A DNA stretch of 64,000 nucleotides from Datisca glomerata (taxonomy: Eukaryota; Streptophyta; Magnoliopsida; Cucurbitales; Datiscaceae): contig QANY01008720.1 in assembly GCA_003255025.1 (NCBI GenBank), positions 1,204,605 through 1,268,604 on the forward strand, written 5' to 3'. The notes under the pieces are model-generated. The model was not told the DNA's origin, searched no databases, and saw nothing but the letters and a program-made list of their open reading frames with translations. Numbering within the stretch: the stretch's first letter is position 1; every line of letters begins with the position of its first letter. Below, in pieces: positions 23,914 through 36,000 of the stretch. The translations under genes were made by a program, and so were the position numbers.

Positions 23914-24119
23914 GGGCTTGTTTGGTAGCCCTTACTCCACAGTACTTAAAGCAGGACAATACTATTTTAGTACTGTATGACGTTTGGCAAAAATATAGAG
24001 TCCGTACTAGCTAATACGGTGGGACTCTTTAGTCTCACCCACATGGAATAATTTAGTCCCCTCCTTTCATGGGGGATTACACGGGACTAAACAAAATAAA
24101 GTTGCAGACTCATGAAGAC

Positions 24120-24530
24120 TAGGGGTGTTCAAAAGTCTCTCGAACCGAACTGAAAATGACCGACTCAGTCATTTCTTTATACGTGTTCGGTTCGATTCGA
24201 TTCGGGAAAATGAGAGAAGCGAAGTTTCGGTTCGGTTCAGTTAAGAAATTTGGTGGTTTACGAATCGAACCGAACCGATATATTAAATTTATAGTTTTTA
24301 TTTTTATATATAATTTCTTATAAAACCAAACCGAAGTAAAACTTTAATTTTATATATTTTGCCAACAATATCATTTAAAAATTATTTAAAAAATTATTTT
24401 TAATTAATAATACCGAACCGAAACTCACAGTTCGATTACGTTCTTGTTCAATTTTATTGCCAAACTGAAGTTTCTGTTTGGTTCAAATTTTCACCAAAAA
24501 ACTGACCGAACCGAACCGTGAACATCCCTA
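24120..24530. mobile_element. hAT-type MITE nested in the PIF element
   Basis: 411 bp with 12-bp TIRs TAGGGGTGTTCA / TAGGGATGTTCA and an 8-bp flanking duplication with one mismatch (ATGAAGAC / GTGAAGAC). The interior holds the GGTTCGGTTC/GAACCGAACCG inverted motifs typical of this plant hAT MITE class. Confidence 0.8.
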
Positions 24531-24549
24531 GTGAAGACCAACAACCACA

Positions 24550-24627
24550 CAAAGCTTCGTTCCTGCCAGTGAAGCTTCGTTCCTGCCAGTGAAGCTTCGT
24601 TCCTGCCAGTGAAGCTTCGTTCCTGCA
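24550..24627. repeat. 20-bp tandem repeat, 4 copies
   Basis: GAAGCTTCGTTCCTGCCAGT is repeated; the second and third copies are identical, and the first and last are slightly truncated or altered. Confidence 0.9.
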
Positions 24628-25398
24628 AGAGCAGTCTCTCCCTCTTTCGTCTCTATTTTTCTCCCTATCTATCTTTCTATTTCAATTTTCTCTTTGTCTT
24701 GCCCAATCTTCCCAACCCAACAATGGAAAGTACGAAAGTTATTTAGGTGATCTCTCTTACAATTTGGGTTTCTTGCTTTTTTATCTGAAGATAAATTTTG
24801 TTTGGCTGTTGGTATTCGTTTGACTGTGTTATTGTGCATCAATTGGTTTTCTTTTCTTTTCTTATGTGTTATTGATTGTTTTAATTGTGTTTGCATCAAT
24901 CACTTTTCCACGAAACTTTTTTTAGTATATTAATTATTGTTATAATTAAATGGATTAGTTTAAATTTACTATTATATAACATGAATTAGATAGTTTATTT
25001 TATAGTTGAAAATGTAAAATAACGTGTTAATGAGTTTTAATAGGCTTTTGCTGATCAAATCATGACAAACGGTTTTACAATCTAGTACTATGATGTGCCA
25101 GACATTATATAAGTGTTACAGTTTTTTAACTAATACAACACCAAACACCAGACAGTATTATTTAATCCAATACAGTACAGTCCGACAGATTTAGTACAGT
25201 ACTATCCTGACTGTCAAACGAGCCCTTAAATCCTTCAAGTGAACAATTCGGGAAACCCTTTGCAAGGATAAATAGTTCAAGAGCCGAATAAATGATCATA
25301 ATAACAAATTATGCAGAAAAAGTCTACTACAGCCAATAATCAAGGAGTGTTGTAATTGTTAAAAATGGAAAGAGAGTGAAAATGGGGATAGAAGTTAC

Positions 25399-26360
25399 CA
25401 TCACCAATATGGAGTCAACAATCTTCAAGTCTCCAGCAACAAAATACCCCAAGGCTACAACGTCAAGAATAGCAGCTTCTTCAATGCCTCTAGCACATGC
25501 TTTCAGCTGTTCTTCCACATATTCATAATTTGCTTGAAGTAAGTCTATCAGATCATCTTTGTTTCCATTCAGAATCATCGTTCTGACTTCACTAAGTAGC
25601 TCTTTAATTGTCTATCAAATTCTTCCATGTCGTCTGAGAGGTTATAAGAAGTTTCAGACCCGCTAATTATAGGTGGACTTCACTAAAGCATTCATGCAGT
25701 TGTTTTAGCAGAACATTTGGTTAAAATGTAAATTCAAACTAAACCCAACCACTGGTAGCTATCTGAAGCTGAATCAACCGAAGCAGAAGCTCTCAAGGTA
25801 AACTGACAAGCAATGGTTCTGACAGGTATAATGTAAAGCTTGATAGTGTGTACTGTTTTTGAAAACAAACTGAGAAGAATCTGATCTCTTTCTGTAATCT
25901 GATCTCATCCTATATGTTCGAGCAAAGAAAAACCATAGAGAAAATTCAGATTTATCAAAGCTGATTTAATTGAGTTTTTCCAGAAGTGTGAAACTCAAAT
26001 GTGAACTACTCAACCAGACTACTACTTACTTCCATGCTCTCATCAGAGGCCATACAAATTCACTCTTCTCGTAAGTACAGATTTGTAGGCAGTAGAATAA
26101 AATTTCCAAATAGCCGGATAAATACCAACAGCAAAATTCAGCTATGGAGACCGCTTAGTGATTGAACTAGCATAGTAACATAGTTTGATGAACGCACACA
26201 TAACGACTGATAAACCCACGTGTTAAAATTAAAATTGAATGAACCCACATGGGAAATTATGAAGAAAGAGTAAGGCATATGAAAGAGAGAGAGGGGGAGA
26301 GAGAGAGAACCTGTGATTCTTGGAAAAAGAAGGGGAAGAAAGAAGCTGGAAAGCTGCCAT
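25399..26360 (-). pseudogene. Plastid-targeted TPR protein gene fragment (N-terminus)
   Basis: Exon 1 (26360-26311) encodes MAAFQLLSSPSFSKNHR, a chloroplast-transit-like start, followed by a GT donor (CACAG-GTTCTC). Around 25810-25735 a second stretch reads LRASASVDSASDS, typical of the mature-end transit junction. The exon at 25660-25399 encodes SETSYNLSDDMEEFDRQLK, then after a frame change EVRTMILNGNKDDLIDLLQA and IEEAAILDVVALGYFVAGDL, ending at a GTAACT donor. This resembles the N-terminal exon of plant nephrocystin-3/kinesin-light-chain-like TPR proteins. A single missing base near 25602 (TTAAAGAGC where TTAAAGGAGC is expected) breaks the frame. No later TPR exons follow. It lies just inside the right TIR of the Pack-MULE, so it is interpreted as a captured fragment. 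Confidence 0.55.
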
Positions 26361-26945
26361 TGGAAGGGTCGTAGAGAAGAGAGAGCTTAAATCTTGAAGA
26401 ATGAGAGAGCTGCTTAAGCTGGGGACGAGGGTTTCGAACGGCAATGGCTTCGCTGGACAAGGTTTCAAACGACAATCGCACAAACGCGGGCTTTGAACGG
26501 CAGAGCAGAGACGAAGGGTTTCGGTTTCGCAGACCATCGAGGGTTTTGGTAAAGGGGTAACCAAGTCTTTGACCCTAGAAAAATGGCAATTTTCCTTCTC
26601 AAGTCTTAATATCTTTTAAACAAAACCTACAATCTCATTATCATTAAATTCTTTTGCATGTCTTTCCTGACAATTTTCCTTAAGGTAGTAAGTAAAACTA
26701 AAATAAAATATCAAGAATTCTTGCTTGTTCGCTATTTCATCAAGTAGGAATGAGAGAGAAATCTAACAGAATGAACTTAACTTCCGTGACACACGTGACT
26801 TTTATGGTTACTTTTGACTGAAAATTCTAAAGATAAAGAATATTTTATAGTTTTATTAAAATACAAGAATATAAAAATATAAAAACAATATTGGGGTAGA
26901 GTTTATATTTTAATGAAAGTAAATAGACATTTTTATATTTTAACC

Positions 26946-26954
26946 TATAAAAAA
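26946..26954. repeat. Pack-MULE target-site duplication, right
   Basis: TATAAAAAA, identical to 19407-19415. It lies about 145 bp upstream of the start codon of the next gene. Confidence 0.8.
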
Positions 26955-27098
26955 ACCAATTTGACTGGTAAAAAAGAGAGAGGGTGAGGTGAATGAAAAA
27001 GCAGTGAGGAATGAGGATCCTCAGGCAAGAGAGTATTACTGACTTACTTTATTACGAAGAGGAGAGCGAGGGGAGGGAGAAACATTCAATCAAAAGCG

Positions 27099-30000
27099 AT
27101 GAGCGAAGAAGGTCCAAAGCTCTACTCCAACAAACCCAAGAAAAGTAAGATTTTTGAAGCACCCACGCAAATACCCATTTCCATGTTTTTCTAAAAAAAA
27201 AAAAATTCTTTCAGAGAGAGTTTGTTAATATCAGTAAGGAATCTTTTGTCTATTGCTTTGTTTTCAATGATTGAGGTTTTGGTATCGGATTGCTTTGCTT
27301 GCTTTCATTCTTTGGAATCAGGTCAAATCAAGCAATTTCAAGATCACCATCCGAAAGTCAAGGAGGTTTCTTCCCCGTCATCATCGTCTTCTTCATCATC
27401 AGCTCCAGCTTCAGCATCTTCAACAATGGGATCGCAGTCTTCGTCTCCGCCACCGCAGCCTCCAAAGGAATCGTTTGCTAGACGATACAAATTCCTCTGG
27501 CCTATGCTTTTGACTGTTAATCTTGCTGTTGGAGGTCAGCTTCCCCCAATTTTTAGATTTACATGCTTACATAATGTTTATTAAATGCATCGAACTCTGA
27601 AAATGGGAGCCTGGAGATTGTATTCATTTGCTCTCTCCTGATTTTCTGTTGATGGGGATTTCCGAATTGGTTTATGGGGTTTCTTTCGTTCCATTTGTGA
27701 AAGTTTTGGGGGTCAATGTATATAGATCATCATATTGCCTAAAGGATATAAAATTTTAACTATTACTGCGGCCCTTAGGAATTGTCTGAAGGAATTATTT
27801 GAATCTTGTTGTAAAGAAATGAAATAAATATCTATCAACTCTGGTGGTTTAGGTATTTACTGGTGGTATTAATCAATGTTTTAATGCTTACACATTACTG
27901 CTGCTACTCATATACTAATGAATTGTCAGTATAAGTGAACTGACTGGAAAACTGTTTCAGCCATGTCTATTTAGTTGTCATTACTATAAGCTCTGCATTT
28001 CTACGGGCAGATGAAATTGGTCAACTTAGAAGGATATTATGCCACAAATTTTGTAGAAACTACTATGTTTCTCAAAGTTTTCTTGTTGGACCATGGGCTG
28101 CAATACTTGGCAGCACTATTCTTGGGCATTTCTCTATTCAGCATGCCCTGAAAAGTGAGAGGAGCAAACCAGATAGTTTCTCTGGTATCAATGTCACCCT
28201 TGCATCTTGTAGTGTGTCTGAAACTTGTCATTACAGGCATTAGTGCACTTTACCCTAGCTGGTGATGGATGGCACATGGTCCATTGTATAATTCCCTAAG
28301 TTGGGATTACATGAGTGCGGAAGCTTTAAAGACTGGTAAGCTCTATTTATAGTTGCAACATCTATGGTTTTTTTGTCGGTAGTCCGTTGAAGTAAATATA
28401 TTCAGGTTTCAGAGTACAACATAGTTTTGGGAAAGCAACGTTCCTGTCCCAAAGAAAACAAAAGAAAAGTAAATTCTCACTTCCACTTGGAAAATGACAT
28501 TTTCTATCTTACCTCTATTATTTCTTTCAAAGAGATTCAAGGAGTTGTTACTCACACATTCTTCGTATGCCAAGCTCATCCCCGATAGTGATAAGTTTGT
28601 AATCTAAAGTGAAAGTGAATACGTTTTATCTGTCATAGGTGTAAAAATACGCTCATTTAGCTCCCTTTCTAGAGGAGAAGGACATTTCTTTCTGTTGGCG
28701 GTTTGACTAGTATCCTACCACATGGCGAAGGTCTGGTGATGACAAGTCATAGTCGAAACGTGACTGCATTTGATGAAATGAAGAAGGAAATATGGTTGCA
28801 CCTTAGCTAACAATTATAACTTTAAGCTCAATGGAAATGTGGTCACGGTTTCATCTCCTAGGGAGAGTATGCTACTTGCAGGGGGCAGTTGTTAGGGAGG
28901 GATCATTGGCGCTTGGCGGCCAAGCTAGCATCTTGCCATAGTGCCACATGGCGGGAATTTGGTGGGACCAAGTCATAGTCGACCACGTGAGTCCAAGTGA
29001 TGGACTAAATAAATATAAGATTGTGCCTTAGCTAACAACTATAGGTTTTAGCTCAATGGTAAGCAATTGATCATAACACTTCCATGTAAGAACTATCATT
29101 GGATTTACCATGCTTGTAAAGAATGGAAAATTTGTTTGACAATTGATCGTTACAGGATCTTCATCTTCTAGTTTGGTTGTTTATACTATAGTTATTTTAG
29201 TGGGGCTGCTTCTCATAATATCTAGTTCTTTAGAACTACTACAGCATCAGTTAGTATTGTCTGATTTCACCTGTACTCAGGATTGTTCAAACTCAACTTA
29301 TATGTCAGACCTATTTGATGGAAAGAAAGTATACCTCGGTAGTTTACTACCTTTCTCAAGCGATCCATGGGAGAGGGACATCGTGAACTTATCTTTGAGC
29401 CTAGAGGGGATTTCCTCTCATTAGTGGTACGAATATCCAAGTTAGGAGTTCGCATAGAGGAGTTTGTAGTAGTTTTAGTGCTACTTGTTCATACGAGTAG
29501 GAACTCAATCTTGATGGTGGTTAGTAAAAATACCTTGATCTGATAAACGAAGAAAGTGCCTATATGCAAATGCAGGCATAGGTCTCTCTCTCTCTCTCTC
29601 TCACTTACACTAAATTGCCAAATTAGTTTATAATGTGGTAGTAAAAAACACCAAGTTATGACCATTATTTACAAGAAACAGAAACCAAAGCTTATAATGT
29701 CATCTCACGACAAAGTATGGCAAGGGTGTTGCTTGGGAGTGTATTACGAGTCTCCGAGGTTTGTAGCAATGCCTATTGGCAGAGAGTTCCTGGGTTATTA
29801 AAGAAAACAAAGTATGGAATGGGAGGCTAAATATGGAAGAAACAAAAAATTAGCTTAACGTTGAGATTGTCATATTTGACCTAGAAGTTGATTCGGTGAT
29901 ATCTTACGAAGCCTTACTTGATAGTATTTTTAACGGAACCTCCAACATGAATGCTATTGAAGTATCATTGATATTCTGGTGATTTTAATGTTCTTTCGAT

Positions 30001-30347
30001 TGTACTTCCTAATCTGTGTAGCCTACTTATTTATGAGGACAAAGAAGAAAGAGACGGAGGTCGAGGAAAAAGTGGCTGAGGAAATAGTGGCAACCACTAA
30101 TTTAACTCAACCTGCATCTAATGCTCCTGTTATAGAGCAATCGTTGGCCACACCAGCTGTCGTCGACATCAAGCCTGTGGCAGTGCGAGAACCAATTCCA
30201 GAGGATAAGCAACGTGAGCTATTTAAATGGATATTGGAAGAGAAGAGAAAGATCAAGACAAAAGATCCCGAAGAGAAGAAACGCATTGATGAAGAGAAAG
30301 CCATTCTCAAAGAGTTCATCCGAACAAAATCCATTCCAAGAATCTAA
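27099..30347 (+). CDS. Single-pass membrane protein of unknown function (194 aa)
   Basis: Three exons: 27099-27144, 27322-27534 and 30022-30347, all with GT-AG introns and matching phases (1 and 1). They join to a 194-codon frame. The N-terminus is short and basic (MSEEGPKLYSNKPKKS). It is followed by a Ser/Ala/Pro-rich low-complexity stretch (about residues 34-62), a hydrophobic segment at about 73-91 (FLWPMLLTVNLAVGAYLFM) that looks like one membrane span, a KKK stop-transfer, an acidic/Val-rich linker, and a highly charged C-terminus (PEDKQRELFKWILEEKRK... ending KSIPRI) that is probably helical. I recognise it only as a conserved plant protein; Arabidopsis At1g55160 is a possible counterpart given the downstream gene order, but that is from memory. 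The ATG at 27099 is chosen because exon 1 splices in frame to exon 2. The ORF that begins inside intron 1 (27222) is an artefact. Its promoter sits next to the Pack-MULE end. Confidence 0.75.
27535..30021. repeat. 2.5-kb intron with a diverged direct repeat
   Basis: Two related ~140-bp segments lie at about 28690-28845 and 28905-29060. They share CCACATGGCG, AAGTCATAGTCGA and CCTTAGCTAACAA-TATA followed by TAGCTCAATGG. The last phrase resembles a tRNA-type A box, so a SINE-like origin is possible. A (CT)n run lies at 29582-29602. ORFs within the intron (for example 29143-29424) are not supported as exons. Confidence 0.5.
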
Positions 30348-32789
30348 ATTATCTGCCAACTGGTCTCAACTCAACTCAACTCTTTCACTACTAGATTTGG
30401 ATCTCTTCTGATTACTTGTTTTGAACATAAATAATGTTGTTTTGGATATCAAAGTACGTTTGGTTTAGGATTTAGGGGGTGTTTGCTACAAGGATCCATG
30501 GTGAATCTCATACATGTAGTCAAATAGTCTTGTTTGATTGGAAATTGGAAGAGGTGAACTGATACCTGACATCTGATACCTTCAAAATTGGAGATTTTCC
30601 TATTCCAGGAATCTTAAAAGTGATTTTCTCCCGAAACTGTCCTTTATCTCAACAGTGGTGTGTAGAATGTTATCTGCAAAGGGGAACAAAAACTCAGAAT
30701 GACTCGTTATCTAAAACCCATGATGACCTTAATCAAGAAAAAATATGGTGTTTCCGAAGTAGGTATTCTCTTTACTTGTGAGTGGTTGATTATAATCTGT
30801 TGTATTGTGTAAAAGTTGCTTGAAAATATACCAGAAGGATATAAACTTGGTGACAAAACAGAGCTTCCACTAATGATGGAAGAACTTTACAGACGGAATG
30901 AACTTCCACTGTTTCTCCTAATTCCATGTAACTGGTTCTGTCACTACTTTTTCTAGCTATGGATCTCATCAAATGTCATAGTTTTTACTAGAAAAAGATG
31001 AGAAAAAAAAAACCCAGAACTTTTTAAGTTGAAGAGCATATTCTGCAACTGTAGAGATTCGCTTTTGGCAGAATTGGAAGAATTCATTTTCAATATCCAC
31101 AGACCACAACAAGCTTCCACCACCTAACCCCAACTACAGTGACCATTTGGTTTAATTTTATTTTATTGTTTGGTCTTCTTTAAAAGCATATAATGTATGA
31201 GATACCGCATGTTAGATATAGAATACAGTCGGCTATCACCCACAAGCTCCATGCTTTTTGAGAAAATATACAAATCCTAAAATTTCTTCAACAATCCAAA
31301 AGGCTAATTATTGAGGAATTAATAAATCAAAACTAAACAAAACAAAACAAAACTACTGTTGAAAGGGATAGGATTCTGCTGTTGGCAGATGCAGTTCGGC
31401 TCGTCCGGGCTCCGAACCACCGTCTGATCAGATATGAGCTCGAAAGGGCTTGGTGAAATGATGAAATTGGATTGAAATAATGATTAAATACAAGGATAAT
31501 TGATTATAAGTTAGGTTGTCTGGAGGACAAAGAGATATAAAGCAAAGCCAAGGAATGGACGATGGTATTTTAAACTAATTGGCAAATAAAGAAATGGGCC
31601 ACTTTGAGAATTAACATTGGTTAACAATAGTCAAATCAAGATTTGAATGTGTATAAAATAGGCCATTTTTTAATTCTTTTTTCCAAAAGAAATGATGACT
31701 CTCTTCTAATCTTCTTCTCCTCTTATTTGTGCATATTATTTGCAAACCATGAATCCCACTACCCAATGACTTAGAATAACCGGTTCAAATATCTTACTAT
31801 TTATGAACGGCTTCAGTAGTATTGAAGTATCAATATTCACTATTCTTTTAAATTATTTGACATCGTCTATATATATATATATATATATTAATTTTAAGAA
31901 CTCATTTATTTTATATTTTAAAAATATGAATGAACGTTTTAAAACCAGTGACAATAGATTATAAGAAGTATGAAATATTTTGTTAGAGTGGAGAGAGAGA
32001 TGATGGAGAAAGTGGTGGGAGGGGAGTTATTGAATATCACATGAAGGCACGAGGGGGAATGCCATAGGAGGGGACGCCTAAATCCACTGTGCCACAACTG
32101 CAATCATAGACTGTGTGGGGACTTTTAAATAATCTGTATCTCTCTCAAAATGATAATTAATCCCTTCTCTACTTTTTCATAATCTGTTTATAAATAATAC
32201 CTACAACACCACTTCTCTCTCCCTCTAGCTTTTAATATATAAATTAAATAAAAATCCATTGACCTCACTTTTAATTACTTCAATCTCTGTGGAATACAGA
32301 AGACGGATACTAGCTTTTCTTCATTCCCCAAACCCTAACACTAATACTTAGTCAAACCAACTGTGTGTATATTAAACCTCAACTTTAACTGAAAATTTGC
32401 AAGATCCTACTGATTATATTAGCTTAAAATTTTAATTAAGAATACTTAGTTCGATAAGCTCTTCCTTATCAAACATCAAGATTCTTAGACATAGAAAGAG
32501 AAACACAATTGATGAGGGAGATGATGATTGGCTAACTTACAATAAAATGGACAACCACCTCTCTTTAATTTTATATTATATGCATATTATGCAATTGGCA
32601 CTATAAAATGATATCATTAATAAAAGTTAAGTATTTTTTTATTGAAACCAGAATGAACCAATTATGTTCACACAAATCATATCCCAAAAATTAGTAAATA
32701 AATTATTCATAATAAAATAAGATAGATTTTAAAACGCTTTACTTAAATCTTAATCACCATTCTTATGATCAATCATGCTCTTTTCCCAT
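30348..32789. other. Intergenic region between the membrane-protein gene and CYP90D1
   Basis: Includes the 3' UTR of the upstream gene and the CYP90D1 promoter region. An (AT)n microsatellite lies at about 31868-31890. No further gene, RNA gene or complete transposon is recognised. Confidence 0.5.
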
Positions 32790-32798
32790 TATATAAAA
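32790..32798 (+). promoter_or_regulatory. TATA box of CYP90D1
   Basis: TATATAAAA, about 235 bp upstream of the start codon. Downstream come a CTCTCTCTCTC run (about 32836) and, just before the ATG, a GA-rich run (about 32958-32995), the usual dicot core-promoter and 5' UTR layout. Confidence 0.55.
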
Positions 32799-33024
32799 AC
32801 TCCCTTTAGTACTTTGAAAACTCAGATTATAAGCTCTCTCTCTCTCAGTTCTGCACGCGTGCACATACACATGCAAAAAACTCATTCTACAATCAACCGA
32901 AAGAAACAGATGATGTAGTGATGGTCATGATTAACCATATTTAAGAGAATTAAGCAGACAGAGATAGAGAGAGAGAGAGAGACAGAGAGACAGAGGCAAA
33001 AAAGGAAAAAAAGTCGAGCAAAAA

Positions 33025-36000
33025 ATGGACAGTATGTTGAGTGGTGTGTTAATAGGAGTGACAGCAATTTTCCTGACTATCATTATTCTCTACAGGAACA
33101 GTTTTTCTCGTACACTCAGATCCAAACACCACCTCATGATCCCTTTAGGCTCTCTTGGTCTCCCTTTTATTGGTGAAACCATTGAGTTTGTTTCCTCTGC
33201 TTACTCTGACCGCCCCGAATCCTTCATCGACAAGCGTCGCCTTCTGTAAGTCTCGAGTTCAAATCTCCACTCATATCTAAACGAATATATTTTTTTTTTT
33301 TGAGAAATTAATTATGGGTATTTTATATTTTTGTGAATTATAGGTATGGCAAGGTGTTTAAGTCACATATATTTGGGAGTGGGACAATAATATCGACAGA
33401 TGCAGAAGTGAGTAGGTTTGTTTTGCAGAGTGATGGGAAGGTGTTTGTGCCATCTTATCCTAAATCTTTGACAGAAATGATGGGGAACTCTTCTATTTTG
33501 CTGATTAATGGGAGCTTGCAGAAGAGAATTCATGGTCTTATTGGTTCTTTTTTTAAGTCTTCAATTCTTAAATCTCAAGTCACCAAAGATATGCAGACTT
33601 ATGTAAAAGAATCAATGGCTAAATGGACTACTGATCAACCCCATCTGCCTATTTTCCTTCAAGATGAAACCAAAAGTGTTAGTCTCTCTCTCACACACAA
33701 TTTTTGTAGTGATTTTAGTTTAAGATGATTAATATGTTCCCGTATTATTCAACTCGTCTCTTAAAATGTCGTCTCCAAATTTAAACAATTGGGATAATTA
33801 AGGTGAATTTAAGAATTTGATTTATTTTTCACTCCAAAACAGTCGAGATTAATTGTGAATTTTTTGTTTTTCCATACCCACTTTTTTAATATTGAAAATA
33901 ATTAAATAAGACGAGAAAAATCTAGATATTTTTTTAAAAAAAAATCGTTTTTAACATGGTTTGTGAAAATCTTTCATATTTTAGAGACAGCTTAATTATT
34001 ATTATATTTTCTCCAAAGATGTAATATTATGTATTAATAGCGTGAATTCTAGAAGAAATATGTGGAAAAGTATTTAAAATTTTATATATTGCAGTAATAT
34101 TGGAGATAATTTCTAGAGAGTCATCGTGACCCACAATTTTGTGTGTACAAAAGACATGTCTTTTGTTATCAACAAATGATTTGACGTTTAATTCCATTTT
34201 CCCACTTTTCTAACTTAGTTTTAATGATAATTTAACTAGCAAGGCAAACATGGTCAGTTGATTATGGTTTGTAATAATTCAACAAGAATCATAATGTCTG
34301 AGAAATTAACTTATAATTATTATGTGTCTTGATTCTGTTGTTCTTTATGAAAAAAGTTAGTAAGTGGCGTCCTTTTTGTCTCCAGATTGCGTTTCAAGTA
34401 TTAGTGAAGACATTAATCAGTTTGGATCCTGGGAAAGATATGGATTTTCTCAAGAAACAGTTCCAACTATTCATTGCTGGCCTTATGTCTTTCCCCATTA
34501 ACTTACCTGGAACTACACTTTACCGATCAGTACAGGCAAGTTTGATCGATTGTTTTAGAATAATTAGTCTAGTCTTCTCTTCTTCTTTTTTTCTTCTTTT
34601 TGTCAGTCAAAATTAGGAAGATTCTATAAAGTTTTGAAAGTATTGTGACTTGAAATCACGATATCTTTAAGTATAAGTTTAGTATCGGCTTTTTTTATAA
34701 TTTAATGGTCGAATTTTCCTTATGTTGTAATTAATTCACTTAAAAAAGAATGAAATATTTTTTTTTGTGACGATCCCATATAGATTTTTATATTTTTAAT
34801 GTTTGTATTCAAAATGGATGAAACTTTTTGTATCAAATGTTACTGATTTATGAAATTAATAAATAAAATTTAATGATGAAATGTTAATTTATTTCCAAAT
34901 AACAGGCTAAAAAGAAAATGGTGAAGTTTGTACAAAAAATAATAGAAGAAAGGAAAAAAAGAAACGCATCCTCATCATCGGTACCAAAAGATGTGTTGGA
35001 CGTACTGCTAAATGATGAAAGTGAGCAATTGACAGAACAGTTAATAGCAGGTAATATGATTGACATGATGATTCCTGGGGAAGATTCCGTCCCTGTCCTT
35101 ATGACTCTTGCCATTAAGTACCTTTCCGATTGCCCTTCTGCTCTTCAACAATTAACGGTACATTAATTTCTTTTCTTTTCTTTTAAGTCCTTTAGAAAAT
35201 AATTTCTTAATTTCTATATATTATATATGACCTTAGTTTAACTAAGTATATCGTCAATGACAGTACTGTAGTTGGCTATTTCTTAACCAAAAGTTTGTAT
35301 ATTTGGCTTAATGTTAGGAGGAAAACATGAAGCTCAAAAGCCTCAAAGCTCAACGAGGGGAGCCATTGCAATGGAGTGATTATATGTCGTTGCCCTTTAC
35401 ACAAAATGTAACACTAATTTCTCCATCTCACACATTTAGTATATATAATATATTCAAAATGAAAACGATTGTTAATTTCATTCGTGACGTCGATTATAAC
35501 GATCTATTACTTATTCAGGTGATTACGGAAACTCTGAGGATGGGAAACATAATAATAGGAGTGATGAGAAAAGCAATGAAAGACGTTAAGATAAAAGGGT
35601 ATCGAATACCAAAAGGATGGTGTGTTCTTGCTTATTTTAGATCCGTTCATCTTGATGATAACCACTACGACTGCCCTTATCAGTTCAATCCATGGAGGTG
35701 GCAAGTAAGAATTAAGGGACCCTTATTAATTGTATTATTTTAACTATTTATATTTTTTTGTGTGCAATTAATTTATGGGGGTGAGGGGCCATTATAATTA
35801 CGTACACAGGAAAAGGACATGATAAGCAGCTGTAATTTCACTCCATTTGGAGGGGGGCAAAGACTATGTCCAGGGCTTGACTTGGCCAGGCTGGAAGCTT
35901 CCATTTTTCTGCACCATTTTGTTACTGAGTTCAGGTAATTCTTACAACAAATTCACATTTATTATTATTATTATTAACTGTTCTCCCCCTTCCTCTCCCA

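Larger units (their letters stand above)
23914..25225. mobile_element. PIF/Harbinger-type non-autonomous element
   Basis: Ends GGGCTTGTTTGGTAGCC and (inverted) GGGCTCGTTTGACAGTC, flanked by the 3-bp duplication TTA (23911-23913 and 25226-25228). This combination is characteristic of PIF/Harbinger MITE-type elements. Subterminal AGTACTGTA/TACAGTACT motifs occur at both ends. It carries a nested hAT element (24120-24530) and a 20-bp tandem repeat. No transposase ORF. Confidence 0.8.
19416..26945. mobile_element. Pack-MULE (7.5 kb) carrying host gene fragments
   Basis: The left end reads GATTAAAATGCAAAACATAC and the inverted right end GGTTAAAATATAAAAATGTC. Similarity continues inward for roughly 170 bp (a shared ACTTT then AAAATATAAA, later AAACTATA-AATnT and a TAAAAGTCAC/AAGTGAC block). 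Both ends are flanked by the identical 9-mer TATAAAAAA. Long TIRs with a 9-bp TSD define a Mutator-like element. Inside are the C-terminal zinc knuckle of a MULE transposase (plus strand, 21.8-22.0 kb), a TRAF/MATH gene fragment (minus, 19.7-20.4 kb) next to the left end, and the first exons of a plastid TPR-protein gene (minus, 25.4-26.4 kb) next to the right TIR. A PIF/Harbinger element (23914-25225) has since inserted, and an hAT element inserted into that. Presence of captured, mutated gene exons is the hallmark of a Pack-MULE. Confidence 0.75.

Noticed and set aside
26229..26564. Long ORF extending upstream of the TPR-fragment start
   Set aside because: The MAAFQLLSS start looks like a transit peptide and precedes a good splice donor; the upstream extension has no such character and is probably 5' UTR.
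27222..27584. 120-codon ORF starting before exon 2 of the membrane-protein gene
   Set aside because: The first part lies in intron 1 and the end runs past a clear GT donor; splicing from the ATG at 27099 gives a complete 194-aa protein.
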